Assembly (NCBI GenBank): GCA_964658655.1
Contig: CAZZZL010000003.1
Span: forward strand, 1 to 64,000
Length of the DNA stretch: 64,000 bases
Direction of reading: 5' to 3'
Source of the DNA: G963692885 sp964658655
Lineage (GTDB): Bacteria; Acidobacteriota; Terriglobia; Terriglobales; Acidobacteriaceae
Shown here: in pieces, positions 7,483 to 16,803 of the stretch
Position numbering within the stretch: position 1 is the first letter of the stretch
How the letters are laid out: every line of letters starts with the position of its first letter
Notes under the pieces: model-generated
Told to the model about the DNA's origin: nothing
Databases searched by the model: none
Seen by the model: only the letters and a program-made list of their open reading frames with translations
Position numbers and translations under genes: made by a program

Positions 7483-8661
7483 ATGAAGCGTCAGCACAAT
7501 CATTCCGTCTCGCTGACGGATCCGCACAGAATCGCCGATACGCTGGTGTGGAACCGCCGCGAATTCCTGCGCACCGCTGCGGGCGCAGGCGCGGGAAGTG
7601 CGCTGCTTGGCTTCTCGCCGCTTCGTGCCATGGCATTGCCGGCCGGGCGGAAAGCGATCGTCGTCACCTTTGGCGGCGGGGCGCGCGACGAAGAAACATT
7701 TGCGCCGGATGGTCAGGAAAATATTCCGCAGATGATGAAGACGCTGCTGCCGCAGGCCACGTACTTCGGCCGCGTGGAAAATCACGGCATCCTCGGCCAC
7801 TATGTCGCAACGGCAAGCCTCGCGACGGGTGTGTATGAGACCTTCGATAACTTCGCCGCAGTGCCGCCGGCCAATCCCACGGTCTTCGAATATTTCCGGA
7901 AAGGTCTGAAGCGTCCTGCTGCCGACACCTGGGTGGTGGCTCCGAGCAATGGCTTCAATCGTATCGGGGAGAGCGGCCACGGCCGCTATGGAGAGGGTCA
8001 CGGTGCGGGTGTCATTCTTCCCAAGCGACTGCTGAAAGCGGCCATGTCGAAAGGCGATCACGGCCAGTACGCGCACTTGCTTCGCGATAACTACGAAGAC
8101 CCGTTCTATACGCCCGAGTTAGCCGGGAATGAAGTCGAATTGCAGCAGCTGGACGAGATCCTGCGGCTCTCGATGGCGGAATTTACTCAGCACGCGCTTA
8201 CTCTCAGCAGTCCGGATGAGTTATCGGTCTACATTGCCCGGCAGTTGATGAAACAGGTCGCACCGAGCCTCCTGTGGATCACCCTGCACGACATTGATAT
8301 TGCGCACTCCGGTGCGTATTCGCTGTACATCGACGGCATCCGGCGGTCCGATCGTCTATGCGCGGAGTTGTGGGAAGCCGTGCAGCGCAGCCCGGAATAC
8401 TCCGGCAAAACAACGATGTTTATCCTGCCCGATTTCGGACGCGATTCAGATTTCACTGTTGGCGGCAACGGTTTTCAGCATCATCGCACCGGCGACGCAC
8501 TCTCCCGCACGACATGGATGACGGTGCTTGGCCCGCACGTACGGCAAGGCGTATTCATTGATCGCCCGGTAACTTCGCTTGACCTGGTGCCGACTCTCGG
8601 CGCACTGCTCGGCTTCCAGACGCCGATGGCCAATGGCAAGCCATTAGTCGAGGCAATTTAA
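7483..8661 (+). CDS. Tat-exported protein with alkaline-phosphatase/sulfatase-like fold
   Basis: A 392-residue protein with a twin-arginine signal, WNRREFLRTAAGAGAGSALLGF, within the first 45 residues, so it is exported folded. The mature part starts RKAIVVTFGGGARDEETFAP, the position where alkaline-phosphatase-superfamily enzymes carry a metal-binding aspartate and nucleophile. It ends with DFGRDSDF, QHHRTGDALSRTTWMTVLGPHVRQG and TSLDLVPTLGALLGF, all typical of sulfatase/phosphatase metal ligands and core strands. The exact substrate cannot be told. The ATG at 7483 has GGTGAG six bases upstream; a GTG at 7429 is the alternative. It is followed after two bases by an unknown gene, so the two are co-transcribed and probably work together. 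Confidence 0.7.
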   Translation: MKRQHNHSVSLTDPHRIADTLVWNRREFLRTAAGAGAGSALLGFSPLRAMALPAGRKAIVVTFGGGARDEETFAPDGQENIPQMMKTLLPQATYFGRVENHGILGHYVATASLATGVYETFDNFAAVPPANPTVFEYFRKGLKRPAADTWVVAPSNGFNRIGESGHGRYGEGHGAGVILPKRLLKAAMSKGDHGQYAHLLRDNYEDPFYTPELAGNEVELQQLDEILRLSMAEFTQHALTLSSPDELSVYIARQLMKQVAPSLLWITLHDIDIAHSGAYSLYIDGIRRSDRLCAELWEAVQRSPEYSGKTTMFILPDFGRDSDFTVGGNGFQHHRTGDALSRTTWMTVLGPHVRQGVFIDRPVTSLDLVPTLGALLGFQTPMANGKPLVEAI

Positions 8662-8663
8662 CC

Positions 8664-9866
8664 ATGCTGCCCGGTGAACTCACTCCATCGAGCTTTGCGA
8701 AGTATCCACCGGAAGCGCGTGCTTTCGCAATCAGCAACCTGGCGGTGTTGCAGCAGATGCCTTTGCCGCTGGTGATTGTTCTGCTGCGTGAAGTGATCGG
8801 CTATGACTGGCGATTTCCCGCAGAGCGCGCGACTCTGGACGGACAGTTTGCGTGGCTGCGTGCGCTTTCCGCAGACGACCGCAGGCACGCCGCAGATGGC
8901 TTCAACCGCTTGACTCTTCCACCCCAGGTGACCGCGCTGAACTGGGTGGAGCGGCCGCAGCAGGCCAGCGAAGACATGTCAGCGTACTTATGGTCTTCGC
9001 ACCAGATGGATGCATTTCACCAGGTAGCGGGCGCCTTTGCTGAGAGTATGCAAAAGGTGGTGCCGGAAAGAGCGCCTGATACACCGCGGCTGGGCATGAT
9101 CGTCTTCGGCCAGGGTGTGCAGGCTGCCGACTATCCGCTTTTCCGCAAGCTGCGGCCGCACGGCGTGTATTTTCCTGACGTCGCAGTATCGGACATGCAG
9201 CCGTTTCTCGATACGTTATCTGCGCGGCTTGCAAAGGATCCTGAGCCATATCAGCACTGGCTTATTGATGGAGAAGCGGCCGAAGCGTTGACCTCGCTCG
9301 ACCATCGCATCGCGCACATCTCGTGGTCAGAAACCGGCACGTTGCGTGCGGCGATTCTCGCGCGCATGCAGCAGGTGATTCATAGTGCGCAGGGCGGCCC
9401 TGAGCAACTGCGGACACTGCTGGCAACGACCACGCCTGCGGATGTCGGGCTTGCGAATGCGAGAGATGAAGTGCTGAGCCGCTACAAGCTGACGCTGCTG
9501 ACGGAAGGCTCGGGCACACAGATCTTTAGCACCACGTTTACGCAGTGGGCCGCGCGTGAAGCACTGCGGCGGGCGCAGCCTTCGACGCTCCTGGTGCGAT
9601 TTGGACCACGGCAGCGCCAGCTTCCGATGGACGAACTGGTCGCCGGCGTGAGCAATGCCGTGTCCGATCCGGCGGGCTCGCTGGTCGATGCGGACATGGG
9701 CGCGTTCTATACGTGGATTAACCAGCAGCGTCTCTCCGGTGCTGAGCAATCGAAGTTTATTGCGTGGTCGCAGGAGCATAACCAGGCCGTCGTGCTCGGC
9801 GCAGGATTGCCACGCGGAACAACCGCTGGCGGCAGCATGACACTTCATCAACTGCTTGCACTATAG
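8664..9866 (+). CDS. Conserved-looking protein of unknown function, partner of the Tat phosphatase-like protein
   Basis: A 400-residue protein, mostly helical by sequence, with no signal peptide, no membrane segment and no motif that I recognise. Stretches such as QVTALNWVERPQQASEDMSAYLWSSHQMDAFHQVAGAF and LGMIVFGQGVQAADYPLFRKLRPHGVYF look like conserved core segments. It starts two bases after the preceding stop, a spacing typical of translational coupling. The exported phosphatase-like neighbour is the only functional clue. A cytosolic chaperone, or an enzyme acting on the same substrate, is possible, but nothing in the sequence proves either. Confidence 0.6.
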   Translation: MLPGELTPSSFAKYPPEARAFAISNLAVLQQMPLPLVIVLLREVIGYDWRFPAERATLDGQFAWLRALSADDRRHAADGFNRLTLPPQVTALNWVERPQQASEDMSAYLWSSHQMDAFHQVAGAFAESMQKVVPERAPDTPRLGMIVFGQGVQAADYPLFRKLRPHGVYFPDVAVSDMQPFLDTLSARLAKDPEPYQHWLIDGEAAEALTSLDHRIAHISWSETGTLRAAILARMQQVIHSAQGGPEQLRTLLATTTPADVGLANARDEVLSRYKLTLLTEGSGTQIFSTTFTQWAAREALRRAQPSTLLVRFGPRQRQLPMDELVAGVSNAVSDPAGSLVDADMGAFYTWINQQRLSGAEQSKFIAWSQEHNQAVVLGAGLPRGTTAGGSMTLHQLLAL

Positions 9867-9880
9867 GTATCAGGAGCGAT

Positions 9881-12800
9881 CTAATGCAACTGTTCCAGTT
9901 GCAGACCCGAGCGTGGCATCAACACGAATTCGCAGGTCGAGAACAATGATGAGCAGTTCAACACTGCATCGCGAATCAACAGCGCGTGTGATCCAGGCGG
10001 TACAGCGGCAGGCATTTTCAAGGCACCGAGTTTTGCGATAAGCGGTTTTACAGCCTCATCTCCGCTCACCTGGATGCAGTCCTTCATGCCGCCATCGCCA
10101 AGCTGGAAGCGAACGATCGCCGAGCCAGTGATGTCCTTCGGGCGATCCAGGTGAAAGGTACGCATAGCCTGCAACGACGGGACGTTGTTGCGGGCTGTAC
10201 TGTGAGCCCTTAGTTTCGTGAGTCGCTCGATGCTCGCCCTCACTTCTACCTTTGCATCCTTGTCTTGGCTCTCGCTGCTAAGCGCAAGGTCAGCAACATT
10301 CAACGCCTCTGACGCCTTACCCTCCGCTTCCAGTACCTGGGCAAGATGATTACCGGCCACCATGTCACTCCTATGAAACCAGGCTGCCTGCAGATATGGC
10401 TCTGCCTGCGTCGGCTTGCCTTCTTCAAACAGGATCCACCCCAGCGTGTCCCAGGAAGCGATGAGAAGATCTGTGCGCCGGAAAGCATTGCTGTTCGCTT
10501 CCTGCAATGTGACGCCGGCTGAAGCGGCCTCACTAAGATCGACAGAGTGGCGTGACTGTTTCTCAGCAAACGGCAGGTCGATTTTTGTCTCGGCGAGCTC
10601 ATACGACGCGTCGTTGATGATATTGGGATCGTCAGAGCCATCCATCGCTGATTTCGCCGCTGCCGCTGCTTCACTTTCGCGATGCAGCTGATGAAAGGTA
10701 TTCGCGAGTTGCACCTTGATCATTCGATCGTCAGGGTGAGCCGCACTCGCGGCCTGCAAGGTCTCGAGCGCGCCCTGGTCGTCGTTTTGCGATTTCTGCA
10801 GGGCTGCCAGCGCCGTACTGATGCGCGCACTGTTGCGGTCGCTGTAACTCTTCAGCAGGCTGATCGCATCGTTGTTACGCTTCTGTCTGACATACGCTCC
10901 CGCAAGAATCAGCGGGATGCTGTCGTCGGCATTCGGATGATTCTTCAGCTCCAGCTTCAAGTCTTCGATACCTTCATCAACATGGCCGTCACTGATAGCA
11001 AGAGCTCCCATCATGCTCATCAGGTAGGGATATTCCGGAGCTACCGACTTGAGCTTCTGGAGTGACGCACTTTCCTTTACGCGGTCGCCTGTCTGCATGG
11101 CCGAATAGGCTTCGCTCATCAACTGCTGAGCGTCCGCATCCGCTGCAGGATTGCCATCAGTCGCTACATCTTGTGCAGCGACTGGAGTCGCTGATTTTGT
11201 CTCGCCGGGTTTGGTGGCGGCGGGCTCTTTATTTGCGGGACTTGCAGCAGACCTGATCAGCAAGATATACGTCTCACCATCCTCCATGCCGATGGCCTTG
11301 CTGTACGCGAGGTAATCTTTCCAGTCCGCCTTGGCTATCTTTCTTTTCACAATGACAACCGTGCGTTCGATCTGCAACTCACCCTTGTCCAGGCGATACG
11401 TCTTGTCGAACGTAGCGTAGTCGCGTTTGATGTGCACGGCATCGGGCAGATCGGCAGTGAAGCCGGCGGGCAGCTGGATACGCGTCATCGCTTCAAGTGT
11501 TCGCGGGGCTCCCTGGTCAATGTCATGTTCTGGCGCCGTGTCTTTATCGATGACGGCAATTTCCAGCGCCGGAAACAGCGGCAGAATCCTGTGCCCCGCC
11601 CAGTCGCCGAATTGCGGACGAGTGTAGTCATAGGTGATTCGAACCGGCCCGGTTTTATCGGCCTGCCTGAAATCCGCATCACTTACTTTTCCCCCGAAGC
11701 CCATGGCCGACGAGATGGACTGCATCGCCTCATCCCACTGTGCCGGCGCAGCCCGCTGCAGCAGCACGCGGAAGCCGAGTTCATTGTCAGAGCGCAGTGT
11801 CATCTCCATATGACTTTTCAGCAAGCCGTCCTTGTCGAGGGTGCCCACCGCATTGAATCGCTCGAAGTAGGGATAGGGCGGGTTCGCCGGAGTGCGCTCC
11901 AGAGCGGCTGGCTCGCTTGCTGGAACTACGAGTGCCTGTTCATCACGGATCAGCGGGATCAGCACTTTGAAGGGCGCCACTTCCGGCGTGGTATCAAGCC
12001 AAATCTGTTCACCTTTCCTGCCTGCTTCCTTTAAGGTAACTGTAGTAATTACGTGATTGAACGATGCCGGGGAAGGCAGGTCAGGCACGAGAGCTACATT
12101 CACGCCGATCAGCGCCGGTGCAGTCTCGAAGCCCTTCGCGCGCAGGAGAGATTCAAGCAGGGTGTCCTTGTCCTTGCAGTCGCCATACTCGTGATTCATC
12201 ACCTCGTCGGCAGTATGAGGCTGGTAGCGGCCAACGCCGAAATCGATACCGACGTAACGGGTCTTCATCGCGACAAAGTCGTAGAGCGCCTGCACCTGCG
12301 CCTCCGGTGTCTTCGCGTCAAGGGTGAGTTTGTTCGCGCGTTCCTGGATAGTGGGCGTCGGAGCGATGCGGTCATGCGACAGGTTTCGATACCATTCACC
12401 GACCTCGGCCCAGCTGTGAAAGGTAGTCCAAGCAACAGATGGTAGAAGACGGCCGTCCGCATCCTGGTCCGGGTCCTTGATTTCGGCCGCAGACGCATCC
12501 TTTGTGGTGTCGGCCTGTGCAGGCTTTTTAGGCGTCGGCTTTAATTGCGAATTGCTCCAGGTGTACGTCATCAGCCCATCCTTTTCGGACGGTTTCGACG
12601 GATGGTTCGGGTCCCACACCTGCACGTACTTGCCGGCAGGAATCTCCAGTGTGAGGGTTTGCGATAAGACCACGCCGCCGGTGAACAGGAAGTGTTCCGA
12701 GCCCCAGAACTGGCCCGGGGCCTCGGCCCTGGTCCGCTCAGTATGAAACTGGTAATCGATCACGTCATTCGCAGCGATGGATCGCACGGGTAACTGTTTT

Positions 12801-13198
12801 TCTTTCAGATCACTGTAGAGCGGCGCTTCGCGCGTTACTGCCGCGGGCATTTCAATGGCGTCAGCCGTTGGCGTTTCGACAACAGAACCATCAGGCTTGC
12901 GGACGCGGATGAAGTCCATTGTGCCGGTCTCATACGCAGAGGCATACGGGATGGACAGCACACTGAACTGTCGAGCAGCGCCCTCGGATTGCAGGCGAGC
13001 GACGACATGAACAATGCGTTCACCAGTGCCGTCGGCATGCATGCGGACAGTCGTATCAAAGTGCTCCCAGACGATCGCTTCATTTTTGTAAATGTCGCTG
13101 TCAGAAGAGTTCGATGAGGCTGGTCTCACTTGCGATTGGCAGAAACCTGTCATCAGGAAAACAGGCAGAAGAACAAACCCTGGAGGAAAGGAGCGCAT
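9881..13198 (-). CDS. Secreted DUF3857/transglutaminase-like protein with C-terminal TPRs
   Basis: About 1105 residues. A signal peptide (MRSFPPGFVLLPVFLMTGFCQS) is followed by a DUF3857 beta-domain (about 45-250). Next is a transglutaminase-like core with YGDCKDKDTLLESLLRAKG, FNHVITTV and WLDTTPE, giving the Cys-His-Asp triad. A second beta-domain (about 450-640), a low-complexity linker and a series of TPR-like helices (about 680-1000) complete it. The family is frequent in Acidobacteria and Bacteroidetes; its substrate is not known, but periplasmic peptide or cell-surface processing is likely. A TTG at 13213 would add five residues; the ATG at 13198 gives the cleaner signal peptide. Convergent with the preceding gene, 14 bases apart. 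Confidence 0.85.
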   Translation of the reverse strand: MRSFPPGFVLLPVFLMTGFCQSQVRPASSNSSDSDIYKNEAIVWEHFDTTVRMHADGTGERIVHVVARLQSEGAARQFSVLSIPYASAYETGTMDFIRVRKPDGSVVETPTADAIEMPAAVTREAPLYSDLKEKQLPVRSIAANDVIDYQFHTERTRAEAPGQFWGSEHFLFTGGVVLSQTLTLEIPAGKYVQVWDPNHPSKPSEKDGLMTYTWSNSQLKPTPKKPAQADTTKDASAAEIKDPDQDADGRLLPSVAWTTFHSWAEVGEWYRNLSHDRIAPTPTIQERANKLTLDAKTPEAQVQALYDFVAMKTRYVGIDFGVGRYQPHTADEVMNHEYGDCKDKDTLLESLLRAKGFETAPALIGVNVALVPDLPSPASFNHVITTVTLKEAGRKGEQIWLDTTPEVAPFKVLIPLIRDEQALVVPASEPAALERTPANPPYPYFERFNAVGTLDKDGLLKSHMEMTLRSDNELGFRVLLQRAAPAQWDEAMQSISSAMGFGGKVSDADFRQADKTGPVRITYDYTRPQFGDWAGHRILPLFPALEIAVIDKDTAPEHDIDQGAPRTLEAMTRIQLPAGFTADLPDAVHIKRDYATFDKTYRLDKGELQIERTVVIVKRKIAKADWKDYLAYSKAIGMEDGETYILLIRSAASPANKEPAATKPGETKSATPVAAQDVATDGNPAADADAQQLMSEAYSAMQTGDRVKESASLQKLKSVAPEYPYLMSMMGALAISDGHVDEGIEDLKLELKNHPNADDSIPLILAGAYVRQKRNNDAISLLKSYSDRNSARISTALAALQKSQNDDQGALETLQAASAAHPDDRMIKVQLANTFHQLHRESEAAAAAKSAMDGSDDPNIINDASYELAETKIDLPFAEKQSRHSVDLSEAASAGVTLQEANSNAFRRTDLLIASWDTLGWILFEEGKPTQAEPYLQAAWFHRSDMVAGNHLAQVLEAEGKASEALNVADLALSSESQDKDAKVEVRASIERLTKLRAHSTARNNVPSLQAMRTFHLDRPKDITGSAIVRFQLGDGGMKDCIQVSGDEAVKPLIAKLGALKMPAAVPPGSHALLIRDAVLNCSSLFSTCEFVLMPRSGLQLEQLH

Positions 13199-13293
13199 GG
13201 TGTGTATCAGCAATACAGGAGTGGCCTGCAGTTGAGAAGTCTTTTCTCAGTTACCGCAAGGTCCACGGAATGCCTTTCGTTACATTCGAGAGG

Positions 13294-15633
13294 CTAGCGT
13301 AATGCGGGCGGACCGGTATCCGTGCTGTCATCCACGTCGTCGTGCAGCAATGTACCGGTTGCGCCAAGCGTGCGTGCGCCATCGAGGAGTGCCGCCAGCC
13401 TGGTCGCTGCCTGTTCCGGCGACATCCCCTGGCCATGAATATTCGAGATGCAGTTACGATCAGCGTCTGATAAGCCGCGCCGCGGTTTCCAGGTGAGATA
13501 GATGCCAAGGCTATCCGGCGAACTCAGCCCTGGCCTTTCTCCAATGAGCACAGCTACGGCCGCGGCGCCCAGTGCGTCGCCAATCTCATCGCCCAGCGCA
13601 ACGCGCGCCTGGGTCGCAATCACTACCGGTCCTAAGTGCCAGCCAGTGTTCAGTAATTGAAAACTACGGATGACTGCGAGTGCGTGTCTTTCGTTAGCGA
13701 GCGGACACAGCCCATCGGCAATGACGAAGATGAGTGGTGCGTCTGCGGTAATTCGAATATCTGCGAGCTGCGCTCGACTTGCAGGCGAGAGCGTCCGGCC
13801 CATCGATGGCTGTTGCAGATAGGTCATGCGGTCGGGCGCATTGCTGCTGACCAGGATGGGTCGCAGCCCGGCATTGTCAGCTTCAGCGATGAACGCATCG
13901 ACGTTCAGCGCGTAATGGACGGCATCGCGCGCCTCTGCATGGGCGAGTGCAAACTTCAACGCAGAGGCGGTGGGCACGCTGTTGCCGGAGCGTCCAAGCG
14001 CGATGCGGGCGTGAGTGAATTTCTGCAGTTGCTGCCACGAGTCTGCCGAGACGATCACGTTCTGATGATCAGACATTGAATTGGTAGTTAATTCGTAGCT
14101 AATTGTGGATGAACTCTTTTCGGCAAAGCTGGCAGCGATCTGTGCCTGGTAAGTACTCAGTTTGCTTTTGTTATCGGCACGCAGGGTGCCTGCGTCATCG
14201 GTGATACCCATACGCTCGAGCCATGCTTCGAATTCGGGCGCACGCTTCAGGTCCAATGCCTGGCGCAGATACAAAGCGTCGTGGAAAGAAGTGCTCTGAT
14301 AGCCGAGCATCACGTCATCAGCGCCGGGAACGCCCATCACGAAGTTCACTCCTGCGACGCCGAGCAGGGTCAGCAGCGTGTCCATATCGTTCTGATCGAC
14401 TTCAGCGTGGTTGGTGTAACAGACGTCGCAACCCATGGGCAGGCCGAGGAGTTTGCCGCAGAAATGATCTTCAAGGCCGGCGCGAATAATCTGCTTGCCA
14501 TCGTAGAGATACTCGGGGCCGATGAAGCCGACGACACTATTGACCAGCAGCGGCTTGTAGTGGCGCGCTACCGCGTAGGCACGTGCCTCGCAGGTCTGCT
14601 GATCGACGCCGTGGTGTGCATTCGCAGAAAGAGAACTTCCCTGGCCCGTCTCGAAGTACATCACGTTGCTGCCGAAGGTGCCGTCTGCAACGGTCGCGCC
14701 GCGCTTCAGAGATAGTCCAGCCTCGTGGCCTTCCTTCAGCATGGCCAGCGAGATGCCGAAGCTCTCGTTGGTAGCCTGGGTGCCGCCAATGGATTGGAAG
14801 ACCAGATCGACCGGTGCGCCGGCGTTGATCGCAGCCAGTGTGGTCGTCAGGTGCGCGAGCACACAGGACTGCATCGGCACGTCATAGCCGATGCGGAAAT
14901 CGTCCATCATGTGCAGAAGGCGGATGACCGTCCCGAGATTTTCCTTCGCCGGGTTGACACCGATGACGGCATCGCCGCAGCCGTAGAAAAGTCCATCGAG
15001 CATGGACGCTGCAACGCCGCGTACGTCGTCTGTGGGGTGGTTCGGCTGCAGGCGGATCGCGAGTCGCCCGGGCAGGCCGATGGTGCTGCGAAAGCGGGTG
15101 ACGACACTGCACTTTTTCGCCACCGTGATCAGGTCCTGGTTCTGCATCAGGCGGCCGACAGCAGATGCCATCTCGGGCGTGATGCCGGGCGCAGCCGCAG
15201 TCAGCATAGCTGTCGTCGTGGTGGTAGCCAGCAGCCAGTTGCGAAAATCACCGACGGTGAGGTGGCGGATCTCCGCAAAGGCCTCGGCGTCATGCGTGTC
15301 GACGATAAGGCGCGTTACATCGTCGGATTCGTAGGGGATGATGTGGTGTTCCAGGAAATGGGTCAGGGGCAGGTCAGCCAGGGCCATTTTCGCGGCGACC
15401 CTCTCGCGCTCCGTGGCGGCGGCCACCTGCGCCAGGATGTCCCCGGACCGAGCAGTCGACGAGCGTGCCAGCAGTGTCTTCAGGTCCGCGAATGTGTACC
15501 GGACGTTGCCGAGAGTATGCGCGTAACTCACTGCGTCACCTGTCAGGTGGAGTTGATCAGGAGTAGTGTACGGCGGCCCGCTATCTTCGGCGGCTAGAGG
15601 AGACGCAACCTTCCCAAAAAGCGCTGCGGGCAT
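13294..15633 (-). CDS. eutBC: Fused ethanolamine ammonia-lyase, EutB and EutC in one chain
   Basis: A 779-residue continuous frame. Residues about 45-490 are EutB: SGDILAQVAAATERERVAAK, GLPGRLAIRLQPN, GCGDAVIGVNP, YFETGQGSSLSANA, VVGFIGPEYLYDGKQIIRAGLEDHF and CYTNHAEVDQND. From about 520 the sequence is EutC: QPSMGRTLSPASRAQL, VIADGL, LIGERPGLSSPDSLGIY and DRNCISNIHGQG. The pair forms the adenosylcobalamin-dependent enzyme that splits ethanolamine into acetaldehyde and ammonia. In E. coli the subunits are separate (453 and 295 residues). Here a linker of about 30 residues joins them, and an internal ATG at 14076 starts the EutC part, so internal initiation is possible. No other eut or microcompartment gene is nearby, and I see no cobalamin riboswitch in the short upstream gap. 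Confidence 0.9.
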   Translation of the reverse strand: MPAALFGKVASPLAAEDSGPPYTTPDQLHLTGDAVSYAHTLGNVRYTFADLKTLLARSSTARSGDILAQVAAATERERVAAKMALADLPLTHFLEHHIIPYESDDVTRLIVDTHDAEAFAEIRHLTVGDFRNWLLATTTTTAMLTAAAPGITPEMASAVGRLMQNQDLITVAKKCSVVTRFRSTIGLPGRLAIRLQPNHPTDDVRGVAASMLDGLFYGCGDAVIGVNPAKENLGTVIRLLHMMDDFRIGYDVPMQSCVLAHLTTTLAAINAGAPVDLVFQSIGGTQATNESFGISLAMLKEGHEAGLSLKRGATVADGTFGSNVMYFETGQGSSLSANAHHGVDQQTCEARAYAVARHYKPLLVNSVVGFIGPEYLYDGKQIIRAGLEDHFCGKLLGLPMGCDVCYTNHAEVDQNDMDTLLTLLGVAGVNFVMGVPGADDVMLGYQSTSFHDALYLRQALDLKRAPEFEAWLERMGITDDAGTLRADNKSKLSTYQAQIAASFAEKSSSTISYELTTNSMSDHQNVIVSADSWQQLQKFTHARIALGRSGNSVPTASALKFALAHAEARDAVHYALNVDAFIAEADNAGLRPILVSSNAPDRMTYLQQPSMGRTLSPASRAQLADIRITADAPLIFVIADGLCPLANERHALAVIRSFQLLNTGWHLGPVVIATQARVALGDEIGDALGAAAVAVLIGERPGLSSPDSLGIYLTWKPRRGLSDADRNCISNIHGQGMSPEQAATRLAALLDGARTLGATGTLLHDDVDDSTDTGPPALR

Positions 15634-15694
15634 GTCAAACGCCTGCTGTGCGCAGGTGGAATCTTTTCCTCATAACATGAGCGATTGAATTGAT

Positions 15695-15771
15695 TGGTCG
15701 GGACGGGCAGATTCGAACTGCCGACCCCTCACACCCCAAGCGAGTGCTCTACCAGGCTGAGCCACGTCCCG
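15695..15771 (-). tRNA. tRNA-Pro, anticodon GGG
   Basis: A full cloverleaf on the minus strand: acceptor CGGGACG/CGTCCCG, D-arm with AGCCTGGTAGAGC, anticodon stem CTCGC/GTGAG around the loop TTGGGGT, T-arm GGCAG-TTCGAAT-CTGCC. The CCA end is encoded. Confidence 0.97.
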
Positions 15772-15821
15772 AACCGTTGCAAGAGGGGTTCTTGCTTTAG
15801 TGAGTGTACACGACCACGCCT

Positions 15822-16094
15822 CTAATGTGCCTCGGGTGTAAATTCCTTCGGCAACGCGCCGCCTTCGCCAAAAAAGAACTCCTGCATCTGCTCGATCAGG
15901 AACTCCTGCGCCTGTGGCGTCCATGGCTGCAGGCGGTATTCATTCAGCAGCATCTTTTGCCGCTCCACCCATTCACCCCACGACTGCTTGGAAACACTGT
16001 TGTAAATCTTGTTGCCGAAATCGGTATCGAACGGCGGCTCGTCGAGCCCTTCCATCTCCCGCTTGAAGCGGGAATCCTGCACCATGTGCGCCAT
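15822..16094 (-). CDS. YggX-like Fe(II)-trafficking / oxidative damage protection protein
   Basis: A 90-residue acidic protein matching the YggX family in length and pattern: FKREMEGLDEPPFDTDFGNKIYNSVSKQSWGEWVERQKMLLNEYRL, then a C-terminal EFTPE. The family is linked to protection of iron-sulfur clusters from oxidative damage. The conserved N-terminal cysteine of E. coli YggX (in FCTFLQREAEG) is replaced; the segment reads VQDSRFKREMEG and the whole protein has no cysteine. Thiol-based roles proposed for the family would therefore not apply. It stands alone, 50 bases upstream of tRNA-Pro on the same strand. Confidence 0.8.
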   Translation of the reverse strand: MAHMVQDSRFKREMEGLDEPPFDTDFGNKIYNSVSKQSWGEWVERQKMLLNEYRLQPWTPQAQEFLIEQMQEFFFGEGGALPKEFTPEAH

Positions 16095-16224
16095 GCCTGG
16101 GTGTTTCTCCTGTCGTTTATCTACTTATTGCTATTGTAAGCAAATTTGGCGCATGGCATGAACTGCCGGCAGACTGTTGATGGCGGGGCCAGTCCGAATG
16201 TAGGAATGCTCCTCTCGCCGGCAG

Positions 16225-16677
16225 CTAGGAAGCGGCTGCCTGCTCGAGAATCGCAATATCCAGTTTCTTCATCTGCATCATGGCCTGCATAGCTTTCGGA
16301 TGCTTGATGTAGGAGACAAGGCCGGTCGGCACGATCTGCCACGAGAGCCCGAATTTATCCTTCAGCCAGCCGCACTGTCCCTCGGTGCCCGACTCGGTGA
16401 ATTTCGCCCAGTAGTCGTCGATCTCCGCCTGAGAATTGCAGCGCACGACAAACGAGACGGCTTCCGTGAACTTGAAATAAGGGCCGCCATTGATCGCAGT
16501 CAAAATCTGTCCGTCAAGCTCAAAGGCAATGGTTCGTGGACCGGCGGCTGCGGCGTCGACACGATCCAGCCGCCGTGAATTTTTGAAGACGGAGAGGTAG
16601 AAGTCCACCGCCTCCTCTGCATTGGAGTCGAACCAGAGAAAAGGCGTGATCCGCGGGTAGTTTGGAAATGCGCTCAT
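16225..16677 (-). CDS. VOC-superfamily protein, PhnB/3-demethylubiquinone-methyltransferase-like fold
   Basis: A 150-residue glyoxalase-fold protein: ITPFLWFDSNAEEAVDFYLSVFKNS at the N-terminus, AFELDGQILTAINGGPYFKFTEAVSF in the middle, and CGWLKDKFGLSWQIVPTGL in the second half. This is the pfam06983 pattern, often misnamed 3-demethylubiquinone-9 3-methyltransferase. The true function of these small stand-alone proteins is unknown; metal-binding or antibiotic-binding roles have been suggested for relatives. It is divergent from gltX, with about 125 bases between them. Confidence 0.8.
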   Translation of the reverse strand: MSAFPNYPRITPFLWFDSNAEEAVDFYLSVFKNSRRLDRVDAAAAGPRTIAFELDGQILTAINGGPYFKFTEAVSFVVRCNSQAEIDDYWAKFTESGTEGQCGWLKDKFGLSWQIVPTGLVSYIKHPKAMQAMMQMKKLDIAILEQAAAS

Positions 16678-16803
16678 AAAAGTCTCCTGGCGATTGCAGT
16701 TGCAGATTTTAAACCTGCAGCAACAGAGGAGTCTCGTTCATCCTGCGTGACAATGCAGACGTTGCCCGGCGGGTTGGAAAATGCTCTAGCATTGAGAAGA
16801 CCT

